A DNA stretch of 64,000 nt from an uncultured Roseobacter sp. (GTDB lineage: Bacteria > Pseudomonadota > Alphaproteobacteria > Rhodobacterales > Rhodobacteraceae). The stretch spans positions 794,001 through 858,000 of the forward strand of contig NZ_CANLKW010000002.1 of assembly GCF_947491795.1 (NCBI RefSeq), written 5' to 3'. This document shows, one piece after another, positions 28,651-37,796 of this stretch. Under the pieces are notes generated by a model that made no database searches, was not told the origin of the DNA, and saw nothing but the letters and a program-made list of their open reading frames with translations. Every line of letters starts with the position of its first letter. Positions within the stretch are counted from its first letter, which is position 1. A program made the position numbers and the translations under genes.

Positions 28651-30138
28651 CTATTCGGCAGCGACGACCCAGCCCGGATCCAGCGCCAGCGTCCCCGGCG
28701 TCCAGCTGCGTACATCTGTTTCGAATACGGCCTGTCGCAAAGACGCCATTCTGGTCCTGCGTTCCTGCTCAGGCATTTCCAGAGCCGTCAGAATTGCGCG
28801 GTCCATCGACTTGTTCGAGAAGGGGTTTGCGACGATGGCATCGCCCAATTCGACAGCCGCCCCTGCAAATTCGGACAGCACCAGTGCGCCGTCTCCATCG
28901 ACACGCGACGCGACAAACTCTTTGCACACCAGGTTCATGCCGTCGGCCAGCGGTGTGATCCATGCAACATCTGCCGCCTGGTAGTAGGCGACCAGTTCAG
29001 CAAAAGGTATTGCACGCGACATCAATGCGACGGGTTGCCAGTCGAGTGTGCCAAACCGCCCGTTGATCCGCCCCGCTGTCTGCTCGATCTCATTCTGGAC
29101 CGCTTCATAAGCTGTCATTTCGCGCGCGGCTGACACGGAGACATGCATCAGACGGATTTTGCCGCGCAGGTCCGGATGGTTTTCGAGCAAACGTTCAAAA
29201 CAGGTGAGCTGTTCAATGCCACCCTTGGTGTAATCCGTCCGTCCGACTGACAAAATCAACTGAGTATCACCGAGCCCTTTGCGCAGATGTGCAGCCTTTT
29301 GCTGTGCCTCATCAGACCGGGCGCGATCGTCGATAAAGGCAGTGTCCACACCAACCGGCGTCACGCTGACAGCGACGCGACGGTTCTCGAATCCGATCTC
29401 TGTTGGCATGATGCGTTCCGTCAGTGCCGTGCCCTCGGAAATCCACTTCTCTGGCACGCGTTCGCGTTCGGTGACCTCTACATCAAAGAGGCTGCGGGCA
29501 ACTGAAACAAAGTTTGCTGCATAGCGCGGAATGTGAAAGCCGACGTCGTCGCAGGCCAGCAGGCTCGCCATAATCTCTTTGCGCCAGGGCAGCACGTTGA
29601 ACATATCCACGGATGGAAACGGTGTGTGATGGAAAAAGGCAATGCGCACATCCGGCCGCAGTTCGCGCAGGTAACCGGGCACCAGCCACAGGTTATAGTC
29701 ATGCACCCACACCAGAGCGCCCGGGGCGGCCTCTGCCGCCGCTGCCTCGGCAAAGCGCCGGTTTACAGCCTGAAAATTGGGCCAGTCTACCGGGTCATAG
29801 TTATAGCGTTCCTTGAATTGGTGCAGAATGGGCCAGAAGGCTTCCTTTGACGTGACGTGGTAGTATTCGCGCACCTGCTCCGCAGACAGCGGCAACCTGG
29901 ACACGGAGTATTTTCCATAGGCGTCGTCAATCTCGATCCGCTGCTCAAAGTCGGGGTTTTCCGGATCGTCCGCCAGTTTCCAGGCGATCCATGCGCCGTG
30001 GCGCACGCCGCCGAAGAAGCTTTTGAGCGTCGGCACAATGCCGTTCGGGCTTTTGTTTTCCCGAAGTACAGTTTCTCCGTTTTCCACCACTTCTTCGTAG
30101 GGTTGCCGGTGGTAAACAATGATCAGATCGGACGACAT
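28651..30138 (-). CDS. ggpS: Glucosylglycerol-phosphate synthase
   Basis: 495 residues from ATG 30138, with GAGGAG upstream; the open frame continues further but into the phosphatase gene. The N-terminus LIIVYHRQPYEEVVENG, followed by KSPNGIVPTLKSFF, is the cyanobacterial GgpS signature rather than OtsA. GT20 landmarks follow: VWVHDYNLWLVPGYL, AFFHHTPFPSVDMFNVLPWR, SVGRTDYTKGG, WITPLADGMNLVCKEFVA and LVLSEFAGAAVELGDA. It condenses a nucleotide-glucose (ADP-glucose in cyanobacteria) with sn-glycerol-3-phosphate. It follows a HAD phosphatase and a gpsA-like gene in one operon. Confidence 0.88.
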   Translation of the reverse strand: MSSDLIIVYHRQPYEEVVENGETVLRENKSPNGIVPTLKSFFGGVRHGAWIAWKLADDPENPDFEQRIEIDDAYGKYSVSRLPLSAEQVREYYHVTSKEAFWPILHQFKERYNYDPVDWPNFQAVNRRFAEAAAAEAAPGALVWVHDYNLWLVPGYLRELRPDVRIAFFHHTPFPSVDMFNVLPWRKEIMASLLACDDVGFHIPRYAANFVSVARSLFDVEVTERERVPEKWISEGTALTERIMPTEIGFENRRVAVSVTPVGVDTAFIDDRARSDEAQQKAAHLRKGLGDTQLILSVGRTDYTKGGIEQLTCFERLLENHPDLRGKIRLMHVSVSAAREMTAYEAVQNEIEQTAGRINGRFGTLDWQPVALMSRAIPFAELVAYYQAADVAWITPLADGMNLVCKEFVASRVDGDGALVLSEFAGAAVELGDAIVANPFSNKSMDRAILTALEMPEQERRTRMASLRQAVFETDVRSWTPGTLALDPGWVVAAE

Positions 30139-30148
30139 AGGAAACTCC

Positions 30149-30925
30149 TCAGCTGGCGGGGAACATCTTGCGGGCGATGATGGCTTCGGCGATGCCGGCG
30201 ACACCATGTGCCTCGGCCTTGTGAACATGCTCGAGGCCGTCGACTTCGCGGAACAGCGCATCCTCGGAGTTGCCAACAGCAACTGCGGGCAGGCCTAGCG
30301 TCAGCATCGACAGATCGTTCAGTGTGTCCCCGGCAACGAGCGTCTTTTCGTTTTGAATGCCCAGATGGGCGAGAAGGCGCAGAAGCGTGGGCCCTTTGCT
30401 GACCCCGCGCGGCAAAACATCAAAGTATCGGTCGTCCGAAATCAGCGTGTCGAGACCAAGCCCTGCGATCACGTCGACAGCGCGTCCGTCAAATCTGTTG
30501 GCGTCCATGTCATAGCTGACCCTGTAGCGGAAGGCGGCGGACTGAAGTTTCAGCCCCGGCATCCCGGCGAGGGCCGCCTGCACGCGCAGTCCCGCCCCGT
30601 TCCAGGCGGTCGCGATTTCTTCTTCCAGTTTTTCAATGGGTTCCAGGACATGGTCTGTGCCAACCTTTGCGACGGTGGTTCCAACATCGCCCACGACGTA
30701 TTCGGGTCGCGGAACGCCCTGGTTCCGCGTCAGATCACTGATGAACCCCGGGTCACGACCGGTTACAAAGATCAGCCCGACGCGGCTGCGGTTGGCTTCG
30801 ATCCAGTTGTAGAAGCGGCTGCGCTCTTCGTCCGTTCCACCAAGGAACGTTCCGTCGAGGTCCGTCGCAAGAACCAGGTCTTTGTCGGCAATGTCGGGTG
30901 CGGTGAAGGTTTCGTGACGGGTCAT
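30149..30925 (-). CDS. HAD-family phosphatase, likely glucosylglycerol-phosphate phosphatase
   Basis: 258 residues, sucrose-phosphatase/Cof-type HAD fold. Motif I is LATDLDGTFLGG (nucleophile and general acid Asp), motif II includes LIFVTGRDP, motif III is the Lys in RGVSKGPTLLRLL, and motif IV is VAGDTLNDLSML. It is not homologous in appearance to cyanobacterial GgpP. Its place between gpsA-like and ggpS genes (4-bp overlap upstream, 10-bp gap downstream) makes dephosphorylation of glucosylglycerol-phosphate the most economical role. Confidence 0.8.
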   Translation of the reverse strand: MTRHETFTAPDIADKDLVLATDLDGTFLGGTDEERSRFYNWIEANRSRVGLIFVTGRDPGFISDLTRNQGVPRPEYVVGDVGTTVAKVGTDHVLEPIEKLEEEIATAWNGAGLRVQAALAGMPGLKLQSAAFRYRVSYDMDANRFDGRAVDVIAGLGLDTLISDDRYFDVLPRGVSKGPTLLRLLAHLGIQNEKTLVAGDTLNDLSMLTLGLPAVAVGNSEDALFREVDGLEHVHKAEAHGVAGIAEAIIARKMFPAS

Positions 30926-32064
30926 GATATCCTTTCGGCAAGTGTTGAAATGTCGTGGTCCGAAGCCGGGTGGCTGAAGGCAACGTCCATTGCCCGCGGT
31001 TCAGCTTCGATTGGCCGGGCCCAGAGGCTGGCGAAAGCCATGCCCAGATCGGCCCCTTCATGCAGGATGTCCCGCACGGTTTCACATATGGGCATTGAGA
31101 CACCGACGCGGCGGGCCAGGTCGGTCACGGAGCGCGCGTTCAATTCGCCCTCTACAACCACCGGTCTGCCGTCAAAACAGGCGTCTCTTGGCGTGCCCTG
31201 TCCCAGTTGCTGACCCAATGCCATATTGCGCGATGTCGCACTCGAACAGGTCAGGGAGAGATCTCCGATACCGGACAGTCCGGTAACTGTCTCGCGCCGC
31301 CCGCCCAGGGCCTCGGCCAGGCATTTCATTTCATCAAGGCCGCGCGTGATCAGGGCGGCACGTGTATTCTCTGCAAACCCCGCGCCGGTCATCATCCCGC
31401 AGGCTATGGCAACTACATTCTTTACGGCACCACCGATTTCAACACCGACGAGATCATCAGACACGTATGCGCGGAAGCTTTCGGTCGTCAGGGACACTGC
31501 AAGACGCGCAGCAGGGCTTTCATCGGGGCGCAGACGATCCGCATAGGTAAAGGGGAACGCAACTGTCGCGGCGGTCGGGTGACCCAGCGCAGTTTCGCGC
31601 GCAAACGTCGGGCCGGACACGCAGCCCGTTGGATGCTCTCCCAGTTCCTCCTCGGCAACCTGGGTCATCAGAAGACCGGTTTCAGCCTCAATGCCCTTGG
31701 CGCAGATTGCAACCGGAACACCGGCCGGCGCGTATTCGGCAACCTGCCGTGCAACGTTCCGGATACTACGGGATGGCACAACAATCAGAATTACCTGCGC
31801 CTGCTCCAGTGCATCAGACATCGAGCGGGCGGCGCGCAGTTTGCCGGGCAGAGCCACGCCGGGCAAATAGGCTGTGTTCTCGTGCCTGGTGTTAATCGCA
31901 TCGACTACCGCGCTGTCACGGCCCCAGATACATGTTTTTACGCCCGCCCTGGCAAGCGTTGCTGCGAGCGCGGTGCCCCATGAGCCTGCACCGATGACTG
32001 CCGCCCGTGCATAGGGGCGTGCGGGGAAAGGGCAGGGGGTTCCGGATACCGGTTGGTGCTTCAT
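30922..32064 (-). CDS. gpsA: NAD(P)H-dependent glycerol-3-phosphate dehydrogenase, operon paralog
   Basis: 380 residues, longer than typical GpsA (about 330) because of an extra N-terminus and a C-terminal tail. It has the NAD(P)-binding motif VIGAGSWGTALAATLARAG, IWGRD, the KGIEAETG loop, VSGPTFARE, the catalytic Lys in GGAVKNVVAIACG, and TGLSGIGDLSLTCSS. It reduces dihydroxyacetone phosphate to sn-glycerol-3-phosphate, which is the acceptor for GgpS. Being first in the ggp operon, it likely supplies that pathway rather than lipid synthesis alone. Confidence 0.9.
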   Translation of the reverse strand: MKHQPVSGTPCPFPARPYARAAVIGAGSWGTALAATLARAGVKTCIWGRDSAVVDAINTRHENTAYLPGVALPGKLRAARSMSDALEQAQVILIVVPSRSIRNVARQVAEYAPAGVPVAICAKGIEAETGLLMTQVAEEELGEHPTGCVSGPTFARETALGHPTAATVAFPFTYADRLRPDESPAARLAVSLTTESFRAYVSDDLVGVEIGGAVKNVVAIACGMMTGAGFAENTRAALITRGLDEMKCLAEALGGRRETVTGLSGIGDLSLTCSSATSRNMALGQQLGQGTPRDACFDGRPVVVEGELNARSVTDLARRVGVSMPICETVRDILHEGADLGMAFASLWARPIEAEPRAMDVAFSHPASDHDISTLAERIS

Positions 32065-32380
32065 CGGTTGCCTCGTCTGTTTTTATCAGTGCGCTGCGCC
32101 CGGAGTGGCACGCTTACCCCGGAATGTGTCGTAAATGATCCGAGGATGTCGCAAACGTGTGCCCTCTATCCGTTAAATCAATGCTGCAATAGCAAATTAT
32201 ACCTAGAATTGTACCGTTTCGCCGCACTGGTTGAGCTGATGTGCAAAGGAAACAGGCTATACTGCTTAAAAAATATGCATCAAATGGACGGAAAGCGACA
32301 AATATGCGTCGTATTTTGACATTTTGGGCAATGGCATTATATCATGCCGCAACGCAGCACGAGTTCAGGAGTTTATGATC
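32065..32380. other. 316-bp divergent promoter region between gpsA and galU
   Basis: No gene is supported. The AT-rich part (32200-32345) should hold the promoters of the ggp operon and galU. I could not assign clear -35/-10 boxes or an operator. Confidence 0.45.
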
Positions 32381-33277
32381 ATGCCAACGCCCGCCGTCCG
32401 CACTGCAATCTTTCCTGTCGCCGGACTGGGGACCCGTTTTCTCCCCGCTACCAAAGCAACACCCAAAGAGTTACTGCCGGTTATCGATACGCCGCTCATT
32501 CATTATGCAATCGACGAAGCTCAGGCGGCTGGTATTGAGCGTATGGTGTTTGTAAGTCACCCGTCCAAATCAGCCATTGAACGGCATGTGATGGACGACG
32601 CGCGCCTGCGCGCCGAGTTGAGGTCGCGGGGCAAAGCAGAACTCGCAGACGAGTTGCGCGAGGCATCTTTTCCGGAAGGATCGGACGAGGTGGTATTCAC
32701 AATGCAGGACCAGCCACTCGGGCTCGGGCATGCGGTCCTGTGCGCACGCGACCATGTCCTGCCCGGACCGGTTGCCGTCATCCTGCCGGACGATCTTATT
32801 CTTGGGCAGGGTTGCATCGGGGAAATGGTAGATGCCTACCGCCGGAATACACCCGGACACATGGTGGCAACGATGCAAGTCCCGGCAGAGGAAACGCGAA
32901 AATATGGCATTCTTTCCGTGACCAAAACCGAAGGCAGGGTGCTCCGGGCAGATGGCATGGTTGAAAAGCCGGAACCGTCAGAAGCACCGTCCCGTGAGGC
33001 CGTTGTTGGCCGGTACATCCTTGATGCGTCAATCTTTGATGACCTGGCGAAGCAGACGCCCGGCGCAGGGGGCGAGATACAGTTGACAGACGCCATTGCG
33101 CGGGGAGCTGACCGGGTTGGTCTGGCCGGGCTGCGGTTTTCCGGTCAGCGGTTTGACTGCGGATCCAAGGCCGGCATGCTGCGGGCCACACTGCATCTGG
33201 CGGCAGATGATCCCGAATGCGAAGCGGTTTTGGAAGAGATGATCGCGGCAGCAACTGCGGGCACGCTCGCAGCGTGA
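32381..33277 (+). CDS. galU: UTP-glucose-1-phosphate uridylyltransferase
   Basis: 298 residues from ATG 32381, nine bases after GGAG; an ATG at 32375 is too close to that site. The nucleotidyltransferase signature is FPVAGLGTRFLPATKATPKE, with DTPLIHYAIDEAQAAG, LPDDLIL, VGRYILDASIFD, GGEIQLTDAI and DCGSKAGML. It makes UDP-glucose for exopolysaccharide and glycolipids. Its position beside the ggp operon raises the question of which nucleotide sugar this GgpS uses. Confidence 0.95.
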   Translation: MPTPAVRTAIFPVAGLGTRFLPATKATPKELLPVIDTPLIHYAIDEAQAAGIERMVFVSHPSKSAIERHVMDDARLRAELRSRGKAELADELREASFPEGSDEVVFTMQDQPLGLGHAVLCARDHVLPGPVAVILPDDLILGQGCIGEMVDAYRRNTPGHMVATMQVPAEETRKYGILSVTKTEGRVLRADGMVEKPEPSEAPSREAVVGRYILDASIFDDLAKQTPGAGGEIQLTDAIARGADRVGLAGLRFSGQRFDCGSKAGMLRATLHLAADDPECEAVLEEMIAAATAGTLAA

Positions 33278-33285
33278 CACATGCG

Positions 33286-33307
33286 GCGGGCGCCGAAAAC
33301 CGCCCGC
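33286..33307. terminator. Hairpin between convergent galU and lyxose-isomerase-like genes
   Basis: GCGGGCG (33286-33292) and CGCCCGC (33301-33307) enclose an 8-nt A-rich loop in the 39-bp gap between two stops. It lacks a T-run, but placement suggests a shared terminator. Confidence 0.45.
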
Positions 33308-33316
33308 GCCCACGCT

Positions 33317-34009
33317 TCAGGTCAGCAACCCCCAGGCTTCGTAATCAGAGACGAGCAGGTGGTTCGGCGCCACGTCCTCGTCGATGCTGGCAAAACGCCC
33401 AATCTCCTGCTCAAAGATATTGTCCGTCAGGTCGTCGTTGACAGCCGATACTTCGCCGATCAGGACGTCGCCGCCTTCACCCCAGAACTTGTGCCAGTTG
33501 CCCGGGCGCAGCGTGACGCTTTCGCCCGGCGCAAGTTCCAGCACGTCACCAGGTGCCAGGGTCCGGAGCACACCGTCACAGGCCACCGGCACCGGCGCCC
33601 CGCGATCAATGCTGCCGTCGGACGCACTTTCAAACATCTCGATCGCCAGCGTTGCACCGCCGCGGTTTATGATATCTTCGGTCTTGAGCACATGGCGGTG
33701 CATCGGTGAAATCTGGTTGTGCCGCGAGATCATGATCTTTTCCGCATAGCACATGCCGCCGCCCGCCTGCAGTTCGGCCAGCGAGCCGTTACGCGTGGTG
33801 AAAAGGAACAGCCCCATGTTGTCGAAATCGCCGGCGCCATAGTCAGTGATGTCCCATCCAAGACGGGCACCTGTGATCCCGGTTATATCTGCTTTGCGGC
33901 TCAGCATCTCATCGGGGGACCAGTAGGCAAAACCCGGCATGGAGTAGCCGAAGGCTCGGATGAATGCGTCTGCCTCGGACAGAATAGTGTTGATTTCTGA
34001 GCGTTTCAT
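33317..34009 (-). CDS. D-lyxose/D-mannose isomerase-family cupin protein
   Basis: 230 residues from ATG 34009, with GGAGG upstream. The D-lyxose isomerase (DUF1498-type) cupin pattern is visible: NQISPMHRHVLKTEDI with two His and Glu in metal-binding arrangement, GGATLAIEMF, and the late His in RPGNWHKFWGEGG; also WDITDYGAGDF and NIFEQEIGRF. These enzymes interconvert D-lyxose and D-xylulose or D-mannose and D-fructose with a divalent metal. It lies 126 bp downstream of the AtuA/DUF4387 genes on the same strand. Confidence 0.8.
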   Translation of the reverse strand: MKRSEINTILSEADAFIRAFGYSMPGFAYWSPDEMLSRKADITGITGARLGWDITDYGAGDFDNMGLFLFTTRNGSLAELQAGGGMCYAEKIMISRHNQISPMHRHVLKTEDIINRGGATLAIEMFESASDGSIDRGAPVPVACDGVLRTLAPGDVLELAPGESVTLRPGNWHKFWGEGGDVLIGEVSAVNDDLTDNIFEQEIGRFASIDEDVAPNHLLVSDYEAWGLLT

Positions 34010-34135
34010 GTGTCGGGCCTCCGGGATTTTCCTGCAGTCCTTAGCCGCGTCAGTGGCGCGGGAAAAGTACTTTTGCGCATGGCGCATGACGAAACATGTT
34101 TCGGCAACCGCAACACGCCGAATTCGGATGAATAT

Positions 34136-34435
34136 TCAGATGTCGAGCTCACCGATCAGCGCAGCCCAGGACGCGCCATGCATGTCGCGGTCTTCGACGG
34201 CACCCTGAACCGCCGGGCGGGGCAGGCTGAATTTCACGACATGCAGGTTCTCGATATCGAACCGTTTGACCGTCTGGGTATCGGCCTCAAACACGGCGGC
34301 AATCTGAGAAACGCTCAGCCCGTCGCGCACGCGCGCAAAGCTCTCAGCCGAGCCACAGAAAATGTCGATGGTCAGCCAGAACGGGCCGGCGTTTTTGCTG
34401 CGTACCTTGGTGACGAGAGAGCGGAGTTCAGCCAA
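34136..34435 (-). CDS. DUF4387 protein
   Basis: 99 residues. The start is probably the TTG at 34435, which overlaps the end of the AtuA gene by 8 bp; the open frame extends further upstream only as a shadow. The protein (ELRSLVTKVRSKNAGPFW, DIFCGSAESFARVRDG, FDIENLHVVKFSLPRP, GAVEDRDMHGASWA) matches DUF4387, a small domain that usually travels with AtuA/DUF1446. Its biochemical role is unknown; it probably forms a complex with its partner. Confidence 0.8.
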   Translation of the reverse strand: MAELRSLVTKVRSKNAGPFWLTIDIFCGSAESFARVRDGLSVSQIAAVFEADTQTVKRFDIENLHVVKFSLPRPAVQGAVEDRDMHGASWAALIGELDI

Positions 34436-35783
34436 TGTCCATGACCTCCAGGCGGAAGGCGCGCATTGGGTCGTCCAGATGCAGCACATGGTTCAGCGCG
34501 AATTCATAGACCACGCCATGCGCCATTTCAGGAGGTGAGAAAAGAAAGGCAAAGGTGGGCTGCTCCTCTTCCTGCGTCAGCGGATGGTGCAGCAGATAAG
34601 GGTTGAGCATTTTGCCGATCTCACCGGCCTGTGCCTCGGTTGGCGCAGTGATAATCGCCACCACGCCGATCTCAACCGGGTCTGCAGTGCGTTTTTCCAG
34701 TTTGCCAAAGCTGGCGGAATGACCGATCAGACGCAGCTCGAGCGTGAATGCGTCGGCGCTCAGCCCCATGCGCTCCATGACTTTGGCACTGCACTTCGCC
34801 ACGATATCATCCGCCCAGGCGGGTGCGTTCTGCACATAGTGCCGATCGCGCAGCAGGGCGATGGCGACGCTTCGGTAGCCCACGGCGCGCGCGCCTTCCA
34901 GCTTGACCGTATAGTCATCTGTCGGCACCCATTCCGAGCCGGTCACCCGCACAGACCGCGCATCGATGCTGGTGTATTCAGCATCTGTGACATCCAGATG
35001 GCCGCCGGGCTCATACAGAATAAAAGGGTCTGAGTTCTCATAGAGCATATGCGCCGAGACCGTATGCGGAGAGGCATGCGCGCCATCCGCAAGCGGCGTC
35101 ACGGTGAAACCGGCATCGTCAAAGTCGATCATGATCACGCCGGACTGCGGGTTGGTCGCACACAGCGCGCCACATTCCCCGATTTTTGCACCGTGCCAGG
35201 CACCGCCCGCGTGACAGCCCCGCATCAGCGGAAGTGCTGCGAGGATTGCCGTGTCCGTCGTGCGGCCTGCAATGATAATGTCTGCGCCTGTTTCCAGCGC
35301 TGCAGCGATTTGTTCAGCGCCCGCCAACGCAACAATGTTGGTGCAGCTGCGCAGGAGATCGGCGTCAATCTCGGGCGCGTTGCCCAGAGGGGTGATGCGG
35401 TTTGCCTCCCACTCGGACGCAATGAATTCAGGGTCCTGACCACTACGCAGCACGGCAATCCGCAAAGGCCGTGCCTGCTCGGCAGCGATCTCGCGCGTGA
35501 TGTCGAGCATCCAGTCCACTGCGCTGTCTGCACCACAGGTTCCAGCCGTACCGATGACCAGCGGCACACCGGCTTCGGCCCGGGCCTGCATCAGACCCGC
35601 CCATTCGATTTTGGTAGAGGAACGCGCGTATTTCGATACGCCGCGCCCCAGGTATGACGGCCCGCTGTCTGTCGAGCCGCCGTCAATTGCGATGATGTCG
35701 GGCCCAGCCGCGATGCCGCGCGTGAGAGCCTCCTGATCATAGTTCAGACCGAGAGCGCCGGAAGGAACAAGGACCTTTACCAT
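34428..35783 (-). CDS. AtuA (DUF1446) family protein
   Basis: 451 residues. It opens VKVLVPSGALGLNYD, with the family segments AIDGGSTDSGPSYLG, PLVIGTAGTCGADSAVDWM and DIIIAGRTTDTAILAALP. AtuA-type proteins occur in acyclic terpene utilisation clusters and in other acid catabolic clusters; the reaction has not been established. The start codon overlaps the stop of tctA by one base, so a transporter and this protein are made from the same transcript and likely handle the same compound. Confidence 0.83.
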   Translation of the reverse strand: MVKVLVPSGALGLNYDQEALTRGIAAGPDIIAIDGGSTDSGPSYLGRGVSKYARSSTKIEWAGLMQARAEAGVPLVIGTAGTCGADSAVDWMLDITREIAAEQARPLRIAVLRSGQDPEFIASEWEANRITPLGNAPEIDADLLRSCTNIVALAGAEQIAAALETGADIIIAGRTTDTAILAALPLMRGCHAGGAWHGAKIGECGALCATNPQSGVIMIDFDDAGFTVTPLADGAHASPHTVSAHMLYENSDPFILYEPGGHLDVTDAEYTSIDARSVRVTGSEWVPTDDYTVKLEGARAVGYRSVAIALLRDRHYVQNAPAWADDIVAKCSAKVMERMGLSADAFTLELRLIGHSASFGKLEKRTADPVEIGVVAIITAPTEAQAGEIGKMLNPYLLHHPLTQEEEQPTFAFLFSPPEMAHGVVYEFALNHVLHLDDPMRAFRLEVMDIG

Positions 35784-37303
35784 CAGTCGATGGGCCCGTC
35801 GGTCGGGTGCTTTTGAGGTTTCTTCAGAACACCGCGCAGGAACATCGGGGCGACAAAACCCGCAATCGCGGCGATCCAGAACCCGATGGCGATGGGCGAC
35901 GAGAAAAGATACATCGGATCACCATCTGACAGCGTCATGGCACGACGCAGCGCGTCCTCCATATTGCCCCCCAGCAGGATACCCAGAATGACCGGTACGG
36001 TGGGCACATCCAGTTTGCGCAGGAAATACCCCAGCACGCCGAAACCGATCATCAGCAGCAGGTCGAAATAGCTGCCCGAAAGCGAATAGATGCCGACAAA
36101 GGAGATCATCGTTACCCCGGGCAGCAACACCCATGCGGGCACCATCAGGATGCGCACAAAGATTTTGACCATAGGCACGTTCATCGCCAGCAGGACGAAG
36201 TTCGCGATCAGCAGTGAAGCGATGAGGCCCCAGACCACTTCCGGGCGTTCGGAAAAGAGTGTAGGTCCCGGCGTGATGTTCAGCGTCATCAGGAGTGCCA
36301 GCAACACCGCCGTGGTACCTGATCCGGGCACGCCCAGTGTCAGCATCGGAACAAGGGCGCCGCCTGCGGCCGAGTTGTTTCCGGCCTCTGGAGCGGCAAT
36401 GCCCTTGGCCGCACCTTTGCCAAAGCCACCGTTGGGGCCAGCGATCGATTTCTCGGTCATATAGGCCAGGAATGATCCGAGCGATGCGCCCGCGCCGGGC
36501 AGGATGCCGGCGATAAACCCGACGCCCGAAGCCCGCAGCATGGTCCATTTCGTGGCCATGATGTCCTTCCAGGGGATCGTGACCTTGTCGAGTTTGATCC
36601 CTATGGAAGACCCTTTGCCGTGGCTTTCGATGAAAAAGAAAATCTCGGCGATGGCAAAGAGGCCCACGATTGCCACGAGGAAATCAATGCCGTCGTACAG
36701 ATGCAGATTGCCACCGGTCAGACGGGGCAGACCGGAAGAGCTGTCCACACCGATCATCGCAATGCCGAGGCCAATACAGGCCGCAAGGGCCGCCTTGGCC
36801 TGGTTGTTGGAGGCCATGCCACCGAGGGTGCAGAAGGCCAGAAGATAAAGTGCAAAGTATTCCGCCGGACCAAAGAGAAATGCGACCCGCGCCAGTGAAG
36901 GCGCCAGCAGCATCAGGCCGATCGTGGCCAGCAAGGCACCGACGAAAGAAGCTACGCCAGAGAGCACCAGCGCGTCGCCCGCGCGACCACTCTTTGCCAT
37001 CGGATATCCGTCGAGCGTGGTCATCAGCGCGGGCTCGTCGCCAGGGATGTTGAGCAGAATGGAAGAAATCCGGCCACCATACATCGCGCCGTAATAGACC
37101 GAGGTCATCAGCACCAGGGCGGATGTCGCATCAAGGCCAAGCGTAAAGGTGATGGGGATCAGAATGGCGACACCGTTCGACGGGCCAAGCCCGGGCAGCG
37201 CACCGATAATGGTGCCCAGAAAGCAGCCGCAGACCGCCAGAAAAAGGGTATAGGGCGACAGCGCGACGCCAAAGCCGATGGCGAGGTTTGCAAGGATATC
37301 CAT
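35783..37303 (-). CDS. tctA: Tripartite tricarboxylate transporter, large membrane subunit
   Basis: 506 residues from ATG 37303; a longer in-frame reading up to 37528 overlaps tctB. Many membrane segments and the TctA signature region GCFLGTIIGALPGLGPSNGV, plus the repeat-like GVGFIAGILPGAGASLGSF. It is the main permease unit of the TTT system, working with TctB and the periplasmic TctC. The AtuA gene starts at its stop. Confidence 0.93.
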   Translation of the reverse strand: MDILANLAIGFGVALSPYTLFLAVCGCFLGTIIGALPGLGPSNGVAILIPITFTLGLDATSALVLMTSVYYGAMYGGRISSILLNIPGDEPALMTTLDGYPMAKSGRAGDALVLSGVASFVGALLATIGLMLLAPSLARVAFLFGPAEYFALYLLAFCTLGGMASNNQAKAALAACIGLGIAMIGVDSSSGLPRLTGGNLHLYDGIDFLVAIVGLFAIAEIFFFIESHGKGSSIGIKLDKVTIPWKDIMATKWTMLRASGVGFIAGILPGAGASLGSFLAYMTEKSIAGPNGGFGKGAAKGIAAPEAGNNSAAGGALVPMLTLGVPGSGTTAVLLALLMTLNITPGPTLFSERPEVVWGLIASLLIANFVLLAMNVPMVKIFVRILMVPAWVLLPGVTMISFVGIYSLSGSYFDLLLMIGFGVLGYFLRKLDVPTVPVILGILLGGNMEDALRRAMTLSDGDPMYLFSSPIAIGFWIAAIAGFVAPMFLRGVLKKPQKHPTDGPID

Positions 37304-37304
37304 G

Positions 37305-37796
37305 TCAGTGTCCCCCGACGAACGGAATAAGAATGGCAATCGCGTCCCAGAGCTTGGCGGCGGTCGGGATGCGGTATGCAACGATGTTGCCGAGACCAAG
37401 CGCGTATTTGAACAGCACGAAAAGGCCCAGCGACAGGCCGATGCCTGACAGGATGGCGGGCCGTATCCGCGGCGAAATCTGATAGCTGAGAATGCCTGCG
37501 GCAAAGACTGTGGGCAGGATGAACCCAAGCGGTGTCAGCAGCACCGCATAGAAAGCAAGAACCACGACGGCGATACCCATGGAAATCCACGTGGGCGGTT
37601 GCGGCCAGGCCGGGTCGGGATCGGGCTTGAAGATTATCGACAAAGAACAGACTACTGCGACCGCGCCGATCATCAGCGGAAACAGTTTTGGCAGAAACTC
37701 GCCCGAGAAGAAGTTCGTCTGAATCTGAGTGGCAGCCGCGATATACGCGACTGCCGTGATCAGAGTGACCAGACCGAAGATGCGGTCTGAAGCCAT
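37305..37796 (-). CDS. tctB: Tripartite tricarboxylate transporter, small membrane subunit
   Basis: 163 residues with four hydrophobic segments (LVTLITAVAYIAAATQI, LFPLMIGAVAVVCSLSIIF, WISMGIAVVVLAFYAVLL, AILSGIGLSLGLFVLFKYAL), the TctB pattern. The start overlaps the tctC stop by one base, and the tctA ATG lies directly after its end. Confidence 0.88.
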   Translation of the reverse strand: MASDRIFGLVTLITAVAYIAAATQIQTNFFSGEFLPKLFPLMIGAVAVVCSLSIIFKPDPDPAWPQPPTWISMGIAVVVLAFYAVLLTPLGFILPTVFAAGILSYQISPRIRPAILSGIGLSLGLFVLFKYALGLGNIVAYRIPTAAKLWDAIAILIPFVGGH

